DNA of 64,000 nucleotides, from the NCBI GenBank assembly GCA_013150955.1, contig JAADJD010000002.1:28425-92424 (forward strand), given 5' to 3'. This DNA is from Calditrichota bacterium (GTDB lineage: Bacteria > Calditrichota > Calditrichia > RBG-13-44-9 > J042). Position 1 is the first letter of the stretch. Every line of letters begins with the position of its first letter. The notes beneath the pieces were generated by a model, which searched no databases, was not told the DNA's origin, and saw only the letters and a list, made by a program, of their open reading frames with translations. Shown here piece by piece: positions 17,559 to 26,205 of the stretch. The position numbers and the translations under genes are program-made.

Positions 17559-18404
17559 GTGAGTTCCTTAGGAAAACGGGTGCTGGTGGCCCTGTTTGGA
17601 ATCCCGGCGATTCTGACGTTAACCTATCTGGGGGGAATTTATTTCTTTATTTTCATCATTTTCATCCAGGGGATGGCCCTGTGGGAATTCTACGATATGT
17701 TTGAACAAAAGGAGATCTACGCCAATCGCTGGCTGGGATTGTTTCTGGGATCGGTGCTGGTCATCCTGAACTTCCAGCAGGGGTGGACATTTACCCTTTT
17801 TGTGCTGGCCATTGCGGTGGTCTCCATCCTGTTCATGAACCTTTCACCCCAGCGGGGTATCACCAGCTTAAACAGCGCCATCACGTTGATCGGCATTCTC
17901 TACATTTCCTTCCTGCTTTCCATGGCTCTACAGGCGCGTTTGATATTCGATCGCTGGTTTCCGGGCCATGCGGAAGCGATTGCCTATGCGGGGGGCAAAT
18001 ATTTCATCCTTTTGTGGGGGGCGATCTGGATTTGCGACACGGCGGCTTATTTTGGAGGATCTGCCTTCGGGCGCCACAAGCTGGCACCCCGGATCAGTCC
18101 CAATAAAACCGTGGAAGGAGCCGTTCTGGGATTCCTGGCGGCACTGGCCACTTTTCTGTTGCTGGGCCCCTTGTTCCTGCCGGGATTTCCGGTAAGCTTT
18201 TTCTGGGCCAGCGGGGTGATTGTGGGACTGATGGGACAAATCGGGGATCTGGTGGAATCCCGGTTTAAACGCGATGCCGGGGTGAAGGACACCTCGACCA
18301 TTTTGCCGGGTCATGGTGGATTTCTGGATCGATTCGATTCGTTTATTTTTGTTTCGCCTTTCATTTTTGGATTGTTGTATTATTACCGGCATCTGCTGGG
18401 TTGA
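17559..18404 (+). CDS. cdsA: Phosphatidate cytidylyltransferase
   Basis: A 281-residue integral membrane enzyme making CDP-diacylglycerol from phosphatidic acid and CTP, the branch point of phospholipid synthesis. Many hydrophobic segments are present. The CdsA signature is near the C-terminus: GDLVESRFKRDAGVKD followed by LPGHGGFLDRFDS, with the metal and CTP-binding acidic residues. GTG 17559 (VSSLGKRVLVALFGIP) is chosen because AGGAGGAGG lies directly before it and it matches the usual family start. An ATG at 17493 would add 22 residues. Confidence 0.9.
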   Translation: MSSLGKRVLVALFGIPAILTLTYLGGIYFFIFIIFIQGMALWEFYDMFEQKEIYANRWLGLFLGSVLVILNFQQGWTFTLFVLAIAVVSILFMNLSPQRGITSLNSAITLIGILYISFLLSMALQARLIFDRWFPGHAEAIAYAGGKYFILLWGAIWICDTAAYFGGSAFGRHKLAPRISPNKTVEGAVLGFLAALATFLLLGPLFLPGFPVSFFWASGVIVGLMGQIGDLVESRFKRDAGVKDTSTILPGHGGFLDRFDSFIFVSPFIFGLLYYYRHLLG

Positions 18405-18567
18405 AAGGGAAAGGGGGTGGACATCCCCTGTGCCGGTCGTGTTTAAAGATGAACGCCATGGGTGTTCTGGTGCGGGAGGCGCCGGTGATTCAGGAAAGGG
18501 GAGCACCGGCGGGATATGACCGTGGGTCTTTGAATAGTTGGGTTTGCCAGAAAAAGGGGTGCGAAAA

Positions 18568-20202
18568 TTGAACAGGAATGGGCAATCCGTGGAAGCACCG
18601 GGAGCGGGGAAAAAAGATTTACTGTTGCATTATCTGGCATTAGCCAGAGAGTTTCGCAACCAGCATCTTTATCAGAAGGCAGAGGCGGCCCTGAAACTGG
18701 CGCTGGAGAAATCCCCTCATCATCCCACCGTTTTGACCGCACTGGCCAATCTGTACATTAAAATGGGTTTTCTGGATCAGGCGTTAAAAATACTTAATCA
18801 ATTAATCCGGGAACATCCACGGCTGAAAAGTGCCCGTTTTTTACGGGGCAAGCTTTACCAGCGGCGCCATCAAATAGCCCGTGCAATTGAAGATTTTCAG
18901 GAAGCCCTGACCGGGAGCCACCGGGATGTGCCCATTTTAAATCGATTGATTCCCCTGTTGCTGGAAAGGAAGCAGCTGGATGCGGTACAACAGCTGATTC
19001 AGCGCTACCGATCCATCCTGCGGCAACCGGCGCTGATTCTGGAATGGGAAGCCCGTCTGTTGCAAGAAAAAGGACAATTGCAGGAAGCCGTGGAGAAAAT
19101 GCGTCAGGCGGTGATGCTGGCCCCGCACAATCGTTTTCTTCTGAAAAAGTATCTGAAAACGCTCATCCAGGCCAGCGATCGCGATCCGCTGCCGGCGTAT
19201 CAATCCCTGAAGGCATTCGTTCCGCAGCTGGCGGATCTGGAACCGGATGAACTCACCGAACTGGAAATCGAATTCCTGCTGAAGCGGGGCGATCGGGAAA
19301 TCGCATTGCAAAAATTGGATGCCTATTTAAAGCAGCATCCGCATGATTTTTATCATCGCAAACGGCGAGCGTTTTTATTGCTGGAGATGGGAAGGGAAAG
19401 GGAGGGGATTGAGGAACTCGTCCAGCTGTTTCGTGAACATCCGGAGGATGTGTATGTTCGGAATAAGCTGGAGCATTATTTTGTGGCAACCCATCAGATT
19501 GGCCGCTGGAAGTCCATCTTGAAGGAGGCGTTGATGACCACTGCCGGCCGCGGCGAGCTCTTTGGATACCTGCGGCGAAGCCGGCAGTTTACCGATTGGC
19601 TGGCTTATTCCCGTCTGGATATTTCCGACTATCTAAAACAGGTTAAGAAGCTGCCCATTGCCTTTCCCGTACTGGCCGATCCGACATACGCCAGGTTGCC
19701 CCTGTATGCCCTGGAGACGCTGGTGCATCAACTGGCATTGCACGACCGCATTCCCACACCTCAGGCACTGTGGGAGCTTCTGCGAAGGGAAAAAGAAAAG
19801 AAAGGCCATGTGCCGCCTTTTCAGCTGGAAGATCTGGAACTGGCCTATCCGGTCTGGTTATTTGCCATTCAATTTTATTATTTGTTTAAAGATGCAGGAG
19901 AACTGGTGCCCCGGTTCGTACCGTCCCTGTTTCAGCGCCAGCAGGTTGCGGTGATTCTGGAAAAAGACGATGTCCGGGTGCACCTGGATGTGGGCCATTT
20001 GATTCATCCCGACCGGCGGAAGCGCAAGCGGTTGATCAAAAAGGGGAGGATCTGGGTATATCGCTGGCCGGGGGATTTTCCAGTAATGACGCGGATTCGC
20101 CACATCCCATTTTACAGTGTGGAACAGGCGCGGCAGGCGGTACGGGAAATTCTGGATGCCATCGGGACGACTGCGGTTCGGATGGATGCGTCGCCGTCGT
20201 GA
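18568..20202 (+). CDS. TPR-repeat protein of unknown function
   Basis: A protein of about 544 residues with tetratricopeptide repeats in the first 300 residues (YQKAEAALKLALEKSPHHPTVLTALANLYIKMG, then LDQALKILNQLIREHP and further weaker repeats). The C-terminal third has no family I recognise; it ends in a basic stretch (DRRKRKRLIKKGRIW) and an RIRHIPFYSVEQARQAV block. No signal peptide is seen. TTG 18568 is favoured by AAGGGG upstream; TTG 18538 in the same frame is possible. It is probably a scaffold for protein contacts, and the partner is unknown. The palindromic repeat island begins directly after it. Confidence 0.7.
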   Translation: MNRNGQSVEAPGAGKKDLLLHYLALAREFRNQHLYQKAEAALKLALEKSPHHPTVLTALANLYIKMGFLDQALKILNQLIREHPRLKSARFLRGKLYQRRHQIARAIEDFQEALTGSHRDVPILNRLIPLLLERKQLDAVQQLIQRYRSILRQPALILEWEARLLQEKGQLQEAVEKMRQAVMLAPHNRFLLKKYLKTLIQASDRDPLPAYQSLKAFVPQLADLEPDELTELEIEFLLKRGDREIALQKLDAYLKQHPHDFYHRKRRAFLLLEMGREREGIEELVQLFREHPEDVYVRNKLEHYFVATHQIGRWKSILKEALMTTAGRGELFGYLRRSRQFTDWLAYSRLDISDYLKQVKKLPIAFPVLADPTYARLPLYALETLVHQLALHDRIPTPQALWELLRREKEKKGHVPPFQLEDLELAYPVWLFAIQFYYLFKDAGELVPRFVPSLFQRQQVAVILEKDDVRVHLDVGHLIHPDRRKRKRLIKKGRIWVYRWPGDFPVMTRIRHIPFYSVEQARQAVREILDAIGTTAVRMDASPS

Positions 20203-20254
20203 CCTCTCCTGCAGGACAACCAGGTCTGTGTCGTTCCGTTGCTGGGTAGGCTGC

Positions 20255-20575
20255 GCATGCCCGCCCCCGCTCGGAGAGCGGGGGCATTGTAGCACGACTC
20301 TCCAGAGTCGTTATCCCCGCTTTGCGGGGATTTTGAGCTCGCAATAAATTGAGAGGAGTCGAGTGGAATGTTATCCCACCCCTTCAGGGCGCACCCGTTC
20401 AGGAGAGCGGGGGTACAGGTTGTAACACGTCTCTCCAGAGTCGTTATCCCGCCATGGCGGGATTTTTACTGCTCGCTTCGCTCGCAGCCGATCGGAGAGC
20501 GGTGGTACAGCTGTACGAGTTAAGAGTGTAAGAGTTGAAGAGTTAAGAGTAAAGAGTTGTAGCACTAGGCGGAGA
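20255..20575. repeat. Palindromic-repeat island, left block
   Basis: The gap 20203-20628 has no gene. It carries the hairpin modules of the island: CCCCCGCTCGGAGAGCGGGGG, CGACTCTCCAGAGTCG, ATCCCCGCTTTGCGGGGAT, TCCCGCCATGGCGGGA and CTCGCTTCGCTCGCAG. After 20515 come short AGAGTTAAGAGT direct repeats. Confidence 0.8.
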
Positions 20576-20628
20576 GACTGATGACAAATAACTTTGTTAA
20601 AAATTACTCCGTAAACTGTGAGAGAGAA

Positions 20629-21915
20629 TTAAATTAAATAAATTGGTAAAAATAGAATTTTAGTACCATTGCATTGCATAGCATCCCAAAAATCCCTGGT
20701 AACAACAATTGCCCTGGTAGGCCTATACTCACGAATAAAACTGCGTAAACCAGCCGGAATTCTAACTACTTTTTGCTCACGAAATTTTACTTCAATGGGA
20801 ATAAGTTCATTCTCTTTAAAGACTAAAAAATCAACTTCTTGTTTATTTTTATTACGCCAGAACTTGATTTCCAGATCATTTCTTTTTTGTAATTGATTAA
20901 ACACAAAATTTTCAGCCAACTGCCCCCAAAAGAAATGATCCGGTTCGTAAGCAAATTTACCGCTAATGGCATTACAAAGACCAACATCCTCAAAATACAC
21001 TTTAGGCATTTTACTCAATTCCTTACGAATATTAGAATAATGTGGGAGCAAAAAACTCACTACAAAGGTACTCTCCAGAATAAAAGCATATCGTTCCACC
21101 GTTGGGCGAGAAAGCCCAATGGTATTGGAAATTTCTGAGATGTTCATCAAACTCCCGATTTGGGAAGCCAGAATTTTGGTGACTTTATTAAATTTGTCAA
21201 TGCTTTCGATGGAAAACAGGAAACGGATGTCCTTTTGAATGTAAGACGTGTAAATCTCGAATAAGGACTGTATACGCTCCTGCTGTTTGGTTAATAGAGT
21301 GGTTTCCGGGTACCCACCAAAACTTAAAAAGTCATAAATTTCATTTAATAACTCGCTGCGGATAGATGGAAGAATAAACGGTTGGTCCGGGAATTCGGAG
21401 AATACATCCACGTCCGACAAAACATTGTACAATTGCTGTTTTTGTTTAAAAAGCAGAAACTCCCGAAAGTTTAATGGATATAATCGATAAACCCGTTTGC
21501 GCCCAACCATGGAATCACTGAAAATATTTTTCAAACGCAACGAAGACGAACCAGAAACTATAAATTTTAAATTTTGATAATGGTCGAACATATATTTTAA
21601 CAAAGAAGCGGCGTTTTCCAGATACTGAATTTCGTCTAAAAATACGTAGCCCCGTTTTTCAGGATGCGGTAAATTTTGAATTAACTGACGAGCAACTAAG
21701 TCGTAATTGTTGAATTGAAAATTTTCGCGATGGATTGGATTCTCTAAATCAAAATATAGAGCATTAGTTTTAACTTCAGGTTCCTGCAAAAGCATTTTTA
21801 AAAGGGTTGTTTTGCCTGTACGGCGTGAGCCAATAAGGATGAGTACGTAAGGCGTGGTCAGTTCTTTCCTCAATGAATTTAAAATATCACGATTAAGGAA
21901 ATTTGTAATAGTCAT
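20629..21915 (-). CDS. AAA-family ATPase with C-terminal DUF4143 domain
   Basis: A 428-residue protein. Walker A is G29SRRTGKTT37 and Walker B is YVFLDEIQYL near residue 90; SGSSSLRLK near 122 may be sensor 1. The C-terminal part (about 200-400) is DUF4143-like, with a nuclease-fold-like EVDFLVFKENELIPIEVKF block. Such ATPases are widespread, often in accessory DNA, and their role is not settled; toxin-antitoxin or defence links have been suggested for some. The gene is clearly more AT-rich than its neighbours and is flanked by palindromic repeats on both sides, which suggests acquisition. Its start lies in an unusual hairpin (21916-21942). Confidence 0.87.
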   Translation of the reverse strand: MTITNFLNRDILNSLRKELTTPYVLILIGSRRTGKTTLLKMLLQEPEVKTNALYFDLENPIHRENFQFNNYDLVARQLIQNLPHPEKRGYVFLDEIQYLENAASLLKYMFDHYQNLKFIVSGSSSLRLKNIFSDSMVGRKRVYRLYPLNFREFLLFKQKQQLYNVLSDVDVFSEFPDQPFILPSIRSELLNEIYDFLSFGGYPETTLLTKQQERIQSLFEIYTSYIQKDIRFLFSIESIDKFNKVTKILASQIGSLMNISEISNTIGLSRPTVERYAFILESTFVVSFLLPHYSNIRKELSKMPKVYFEDVGLCNAISGKFAYEPDHFFWGQLAENFVFNQLQKRNDLEIKFWRNKNKQEVDFLVFKENELIPIEVKFREQKVVRIPAGLRSFIREYRPTRAIVVTRDFWDAMQCNGTKILFLPIYLI

Positions 21916-21942
21916 TTAGCAAAATCTCCGATATTTTGCTAA
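21916..21942 (-). promoter_or_regulatory. Inverted repeat enclosing the ribosome-binding site of the ATPase gene
   Basis: On the minus strand TTAGCAAAAT-ATCGGAG-ATTTTGCTAA directly abuts the ATG at 21915. The arms are 10 bp and perfect, and the 7-base loop contains GGAG. It could be a protein operator or an RNA hairpin presenting the ribosome-binding site. A second inverted repeat, GCTTAAT-TTCTG-ATTAAGC, lies at 21952-21970. Confidence 0.6.
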
Positions 21943-22035
21943 TAATTTATTGCTTAATTTCTGATTAAGCAAACGGAAATGAATCTGACTTAATGCTTAA
22001 TTCTTATACTCTTAATTTGGAAAGGATGGACAACC

Positions 22036-23600
22036 ACTCGGAGAGCAGGGGCATTGTAGCACGACTCTCCAGAGTCGTTAGTCCCGCGAAGCGGGGCTTC
22101 TTTTACAGCTCGCTGGCGCGAGCACCGACTCTGGAGAGTCGGGGTACTGGTTCCCAGGTTGAACGTGGGAACCAGGTACATAATGGGAGTTGTAGTGAAT
22201 GTTATCCCACCCCTTCAGGGTGGAAATGATGGATTGGTATTCTCTATCCCGGTGCGCTGCACCGGGCTACCCTCTTGTTGCGCCCCTTCAGGGCGCACTC
22301 ACTCAGAGAGCGGGGTACTGTAGCACGACTCTCCAGAGTCGTTAGTCCCGCGTTAGCGGGACTTCTATTTACAGCTCGCTGGCGCTCGCACCGACTCTGG
22401 AGAGTCGGGTTACTGGTTCTCAGGTTGAACGTGGGAACCAGGTCAATAGGAAGATTGAACTTTAGGATATCCCACCCCTTCAGGGTGGAAATGATGGATT
22501 GGTATTCTCTATCCCGGTGCGCTGCACCGGGCTACCCTCTTGCGCCCTTTCAGGGCGAATCCGCTCAGAGAGCGGGGGTATTGTAACACGACTCTCCAGA
22601 GTCGTTAGTCCCGCGTTAGCGGGGCTTATTTACTGCTCGCTGACGCTCGCACCCGCTCTGGAGAGCGGGGGTACAGTAGTACGACCCTCCAGATTCGTTC
22701 AGGCTGCTGCAGCCACCCGAGCAGCATTACCTGGTTCCCAAGTTAAACTTGGGAACCAGGAAGCAACAGATGCCTTAACATGTATAAGTTACCCCTGTCA
22801 CGGTTCGACCTGTCTGTCAGCCAGGCAAGCGAAGCTCACCGTGACAGGGAACATACCCGCGGGAAGAGCGGGGGTACCAGTTGTAGCACGACTCTCCAGA
22901 GTCGTGTAGGCTGCGACAGCAGCCTTCTTAAATTAAATTGCGCCCGGGCAAACATACTGCTCAGAGAACGGGGGTACAAAAAGCCCCCTCTCTTTGGGCG
23001 CAAAGAGAGGGGGCTTGGGGGTGCGTTTATTCTGCCTCTAAAACCGCTGAAGCGGTTAGTAATGTATCCGGTGCGCATCCGATCCACCGGCTTGAAAAGC
23101 CTGTGTTAATGAATACATTGCTCGCTACCGCTCGCACCCGCTCTGGAGAGCGGGGGTACCAGTTGTACCACGACTCTCCAGAGTCGTTTAGGCTGCTGCA
23201 GCAACCCGAGCAGCATTACCTGGTTCCCAAGTTAAACTTGGGAACCAGGAAAAATAGCTATATCGAACATTAAGATATCCCACCCCTTCAGGGTGAAATT
23301 AGTGTTTGGGTATTCTCTACTACCGGTGCATTGCACCGGGCTATCTTATGGCGCCCCTTTAGGGCGCCAACCGCTCGGAGAGCGGGGTTACAATTGTACC
23401 ACAACTCTCCAGAGTCGTTAGTCCCGCGTTAGGGGGACTTCTATTTACAGCTCGCTGGCGCTCGGAGAGCGGGGGTACCAGTTGTAGCACGACTCTCCAG
23501 AGTCGTTTAGGCTGCGGCAGCAGCCTAATTACCCCAAACTACACCCAGGCAAGCATACTGCTCGCTATCGCTCGCAACCGCTCGGAGAGCGGTGGTACGG
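22036..23600. repeat. Palindromic-repeat island, central block of ~263-bp hairpin units
   Basis: No gene is supported here. A unit of about 263 bp repeats from 22036, 22302 and 22563 (the last degenerate), with further rearranged pieces to 23600. In order, each full unit holds CGACTCTCCAGAGTCG, GTCCCGCGTTAGCGGGAC, a CTCGCTGGCGCTCGC block, CCGACTCTGGAGAGTCGG, an inverted repeat CTGGTTCCCA...TGGGAACCAG, CACCCCTTCAGGGTG, CCCGGTGCGCTGCACCGGG, GCGCCCCTTCAGGGCGC and a CCGCTCGGAGAGCGG module. At 22980-23030 is another hairpin, CCCCCTCTCTTTGGG with its complement. Confidence 0.85.
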
Positions 23601-23618
23601 TTTGTGGTGTTATAGGTA

Positions 23619-24440
23619 TTACAAAAAGTTTCTCATTGCAACCCTCACTGCTGTCGGGTAGAGCTCGTCCTGCTCCAGAACATCAGGCGTGGCAATGCCC
23701 TTGATAAGCACGAGCTGGTCAAGAAAAGGATTGGTGCCCTTGTAGCCCCAGGGCGTGTTTCTGTTGATGATTTTCGTGGTTGACTTGACAAGCCATGGGT
23801 CGCCCTCTATGGGATTTGTTTCGAACGTCTCAAGCATGTCGTAAAGCCGGACAAAAAAGCGCGTGAAAGGATCATCCTCATAATCAGACGGCTTCTCTGT
23901 TGGCGGCTCAAGCTTGAGATTATTGACCCAAACAACATTTGATGACGGGTCAAAACCCATAAGGTAATTATAAACAGAACCAGGAACGTAAAAGCTCGTT
24001 GTTTTGTCCTCGCCGTTATCCTTGTAGTCAATGTTGAGAGTTATCAAGTACCTGTCAATCTCATCAACCACTTTGGCAACAGTAAAATCATTATCGCCGT
24101 GCTTCAATTTGTAGCGAATCCAGTACTCCTGGCCCTCTGCATTCTGGCCGTTCGGGAGAGTGAGAGGAATTTTGACATCAGTGCCAATGCCATTCCCATC
24201 GAGAACCATTTGCAGACCGTCAAGATTCTCACTGTACCACCTTCCTTTATTGGGGCCTGCTTTGTAAGGAGCAGGCAGCCATAATGTAGGATCGCTACCC
24301 TCGCTTGTCAAGTAAATTGTTAAAAAACGCCCTACCTGTGAGGAATCGGTCCTGTGGTTTTTCCACTGCGGGCTCGTGCTGACATTATCAGAATCAACAC
24401 CGATCACGGCCGAATCGGCAACTTTACCTAACGGTTTCAT
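23619..24440 (-). CDS. Unrecognised partner protein with DDPFTRFF motif (cassette copy 2, gene B)
   Basis: A 273-residue protein homologous to the one at 4276-5079, with the same blocks in the same order: EGQEYWIRYKLKHG, VVDEIDRYLI, VPGSVYNYLMGFD, PSDYEDDPFTRFFVRLYD near residues 180-197, KIINRNTPWGY and DELYPTAVR. No signal peptide or membrane segment is seen, and the family is unknown to me. It starts 10 bases after gene A ends. Its base composition is richer in GC than copy 1, so the copies are old or came from different sources. The strongest conservation is the acidic-aromatic core, suggesting a binding site. Confidence 0.8.
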   Translation of the reverse strand: MKPLGKVADSAVIGVDSDNVSTSPQWKNHRTDSSQVGRFLTIYLTSEGSDPTLWLPAPYKAGPNKGRWYSENLDGLQMVLDGNGIGTDVKIPLTLPNGQNAEGQEYWIRYKLKHGDNDFTVAKVVDEIDRYLITLNIDYKDNGEDKTTSFYVPGSVYNYLMGFDPSSNVVWVNNLKLEPPTEKPSDYEDDPFTRFFVRLYDMLETFETNPIEGDPWLVKSTTKIINRNTPWGYKGTNPFLDQLVLIKGIATPDVLEQDELYPTAVRVAMRNFL

Positions 24441-24450
24441 TGCATCCTCT

Positions 24451-25158
24451 CTATTTTCGGTACACCATTTTGCGCGTCTGGCGGCCCTGGGGCGTATCCA
24501 GCGCTAAAAAGTACACGCCCGTGGCTAATTCGGGCGCCGGGTGCCAGAGCAGTGTGTGTTCCCCGGCCGGCTGGCGGCCCTGTTGCAAAACGTCCACCAC
24601 CTGGCCGCGCGTGTTGTAAACCGCCAGGCGCACCGGCATGGCCCGGGGCAGCCGGTAGCGCAGGCGCGTGGCGCCGTTAAAGGGATTGGGCGCATTGGGC
24701 AGCAGTTTAAAATGCGCGGGCAGCTCGGGCGTGGGCCTTTCTATGGCCAGCGGCTCGTCGGCAAACACAAATTCCACCGTGTCCGATGACACTGCGCCCA
24801 GGGTCTGGATGCGCACCTCCACCTGCCAGGTGCCCGGGTTCTGGGCGTCTTCTTCCTGGCTAAAATCGATCAGCAAATTGCTGGCGTTGTGGTTCACGGC
24901 AAAGTAGAGGGGCTGGCCGGGATCGGTGTAAGCTATGTACTGGTGCAGGTAGGCTTCGGGCTTTACGTTGGGAATGTGGCCCATGTAAGTATCCAGCGTA
25001 ACATCGGGCATTTCGTTTTCAAAGGAAACGCTGGCCGGTGCAGCGAGTCCGGCGGTTTGCAGGTGCACTTTGCTCTTGGTACGCAGCAGGATGTTGAGCA
25101 GGGGCTGGCTCAATACAATGGTAGCGGCGGCATTTTTTAAAAATTGTCGTCGGTTCAT
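24451..25158 (-). CDS. Tat-signal protein with T9SS-like C-terminal sorting domain (cassette copy 2, gene A)
   Basis: A 235-residue protein. The N-terminus MNRRQFLKNAAATIVLSQP is a good twin-arginine signal. The middle domain (about residues 45-140) matches copy 1: a PDVTLDTYMGHIPNVKPEAY block and YIAYTDPGQPLYFAV. The end (about 150-235) is a sorting domain (NAPNPFNGATRLRYRLP, GVYFLALD). ATG 25158 is chosen because AAAGG lies nine bases upstream and it puts the RR motif at the start; the frame extends further to 25251. The upstream gap to 25400 has no gene. Unlike copy 1, no LVIVD gene precedes it. Confidence 0.85.
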   Translation of the reverse strand: MNRRQFLKNAAATIVLSQPLLNILLRTKSKVHLQTAGLAAPASVSFENEMPDVTLDTYMGHIPNVKPEAYLHQYIAYTDPGQPLYFAVNHNASNLLIDFSQEEDAQNPGTWQVEVRIQTLGAVSSDTVEFVFADEPLAIERPTPELPAHFKLLPNAPNPFNGATRLRYRLPRAMPVRLAVYNTRGQVVDVLQQGRQPAGEHTLLWHPAPELATGVYFLALDTPQGRQTRKMVYRK

Positions 25159-25331
25159 GGAGTTACCTTTATTTTGGTAATGTTCCGGGCCATTGTCCAT
25201 TTTACTGCCTGTTGTTTTATTCAAAATAATTTTTCTGTTTGATTTTGTCAAATATTATGCCAGAATTTTTTCGGAAATGAGGCCAATGTTTTCAGGCTTT
25301 CTGGATAGTTCAGGCAGAGTGATGGTTGCAC

Positions 25332-25371
25332 TGTTGCAACATATAGTGGGGGTTATATTGCAATTTTGCAA
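25332..25371. promoter_or_regulatory. Cluster of TTGCAA palindromes upstream of cassette copy 2
   Basis: TGTTGCAACA (25332-25341) and TTGCAATTTTGCAA (25358-25371) lie about 175-215 bases before the gene A start. The spacing would suit a pair of operators. No promoter box could be fixed with confidence. Confidence 0.3.
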
Positions 25372-25384
25372 CATTTATTTTTTT

Positions 25385-26000
25385 AGCTCGCTAACGCTCA
25401 CGCTCGGAGAGCGGGGTTACAATTGTAGCACGACTCTCCAGAGTCGTTAGTCCCGCGTTAGCGGGGCTTATTTACTGCTCGCTGGCGTTCGCACCGACTC
25501 TGGAGAGTCGGGTTACTGGTTCCCAGGTTGAACGTAGGAACCAGGTCAATAGGAAGATTGAATTTTAGGATATCCCACCCCTTCAGGGTGAAAATGATGG
25601 ATTGGTATTCTCTATCCCGGTGCGCTGCACCGGGCTGCCCTCTTGCGCCCCTTCAGGGCGCACCCCGCCGGAGATCGGGGGTACTGTAGCACGACTCTCC
25701 TGAGTCGTTAGTCCCGCGTTAGCGGGACTTCTATTTACAGCTCGCTGGCGCTCGCACCGACTCTGGAGAGTCGGGTTACTGGTTCCCGGGTTGAACGTGG
25801 GAACCAGGTCAATAGGAAGATTGAATTTTAGGATATCCCACCCCTTCAGGGTGAAAATGATGGATTGGTATTCTCTACCCCGGTGCGCTGCACCGGGCTA
25901 CCCTATGGCGCCCCTTCAGGGCGCACCCGCTCAGAGAGCGGGGGTACGGTAACACAGCTTTCCGGGACGTTAATCCCGCAGAGCGGGACTTTTTTCAGCC
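25385..26000. repeat. Palindromic-repeat island, right block of ~263-bp hairpin units
   Basis: Two full units start at 25402 and 25664 and a third begins at about 25927. They have the same hairpins in the same order as 22036-22563, so the period (about 263 bp) is kept across the intervening cassette. The last part (25940-26000) degenerates into TCCCGCAGAGCGGGA. Confidence 0.85.
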
Positions 26001-26205
26001 CATCATTTCCCATTCCAATGCCAAAGTGAATTTTTGGTTGAAAAATGCCACATTTATGTTATTATTTGATTGTATGGAATTTAGCGCGAATGACATGTCC
26101 CGGGAATTCCCGCGACGACGATGACCATCGCAAAAGGATTTTGGGTGCAATGGAAATCGCACGGGACAAATTTACAACCGGCACTGATTGGAGGGAGAAA
26201 TTAGG

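Noticed and set aside
22275-23273. Overlapping open frames of 103-136 codons in the repeat island
   Set aside because: Their protein sequences are repeated translations of the same hairpins (SPALAGL, RLSRVV and similar).
20255-26000. CRISPR array
   Set aside because: The repeats are many different palindromes in a 263-bp unit, with no single repeat of 25-40 bp alternating with unique spacers and no cas genes.
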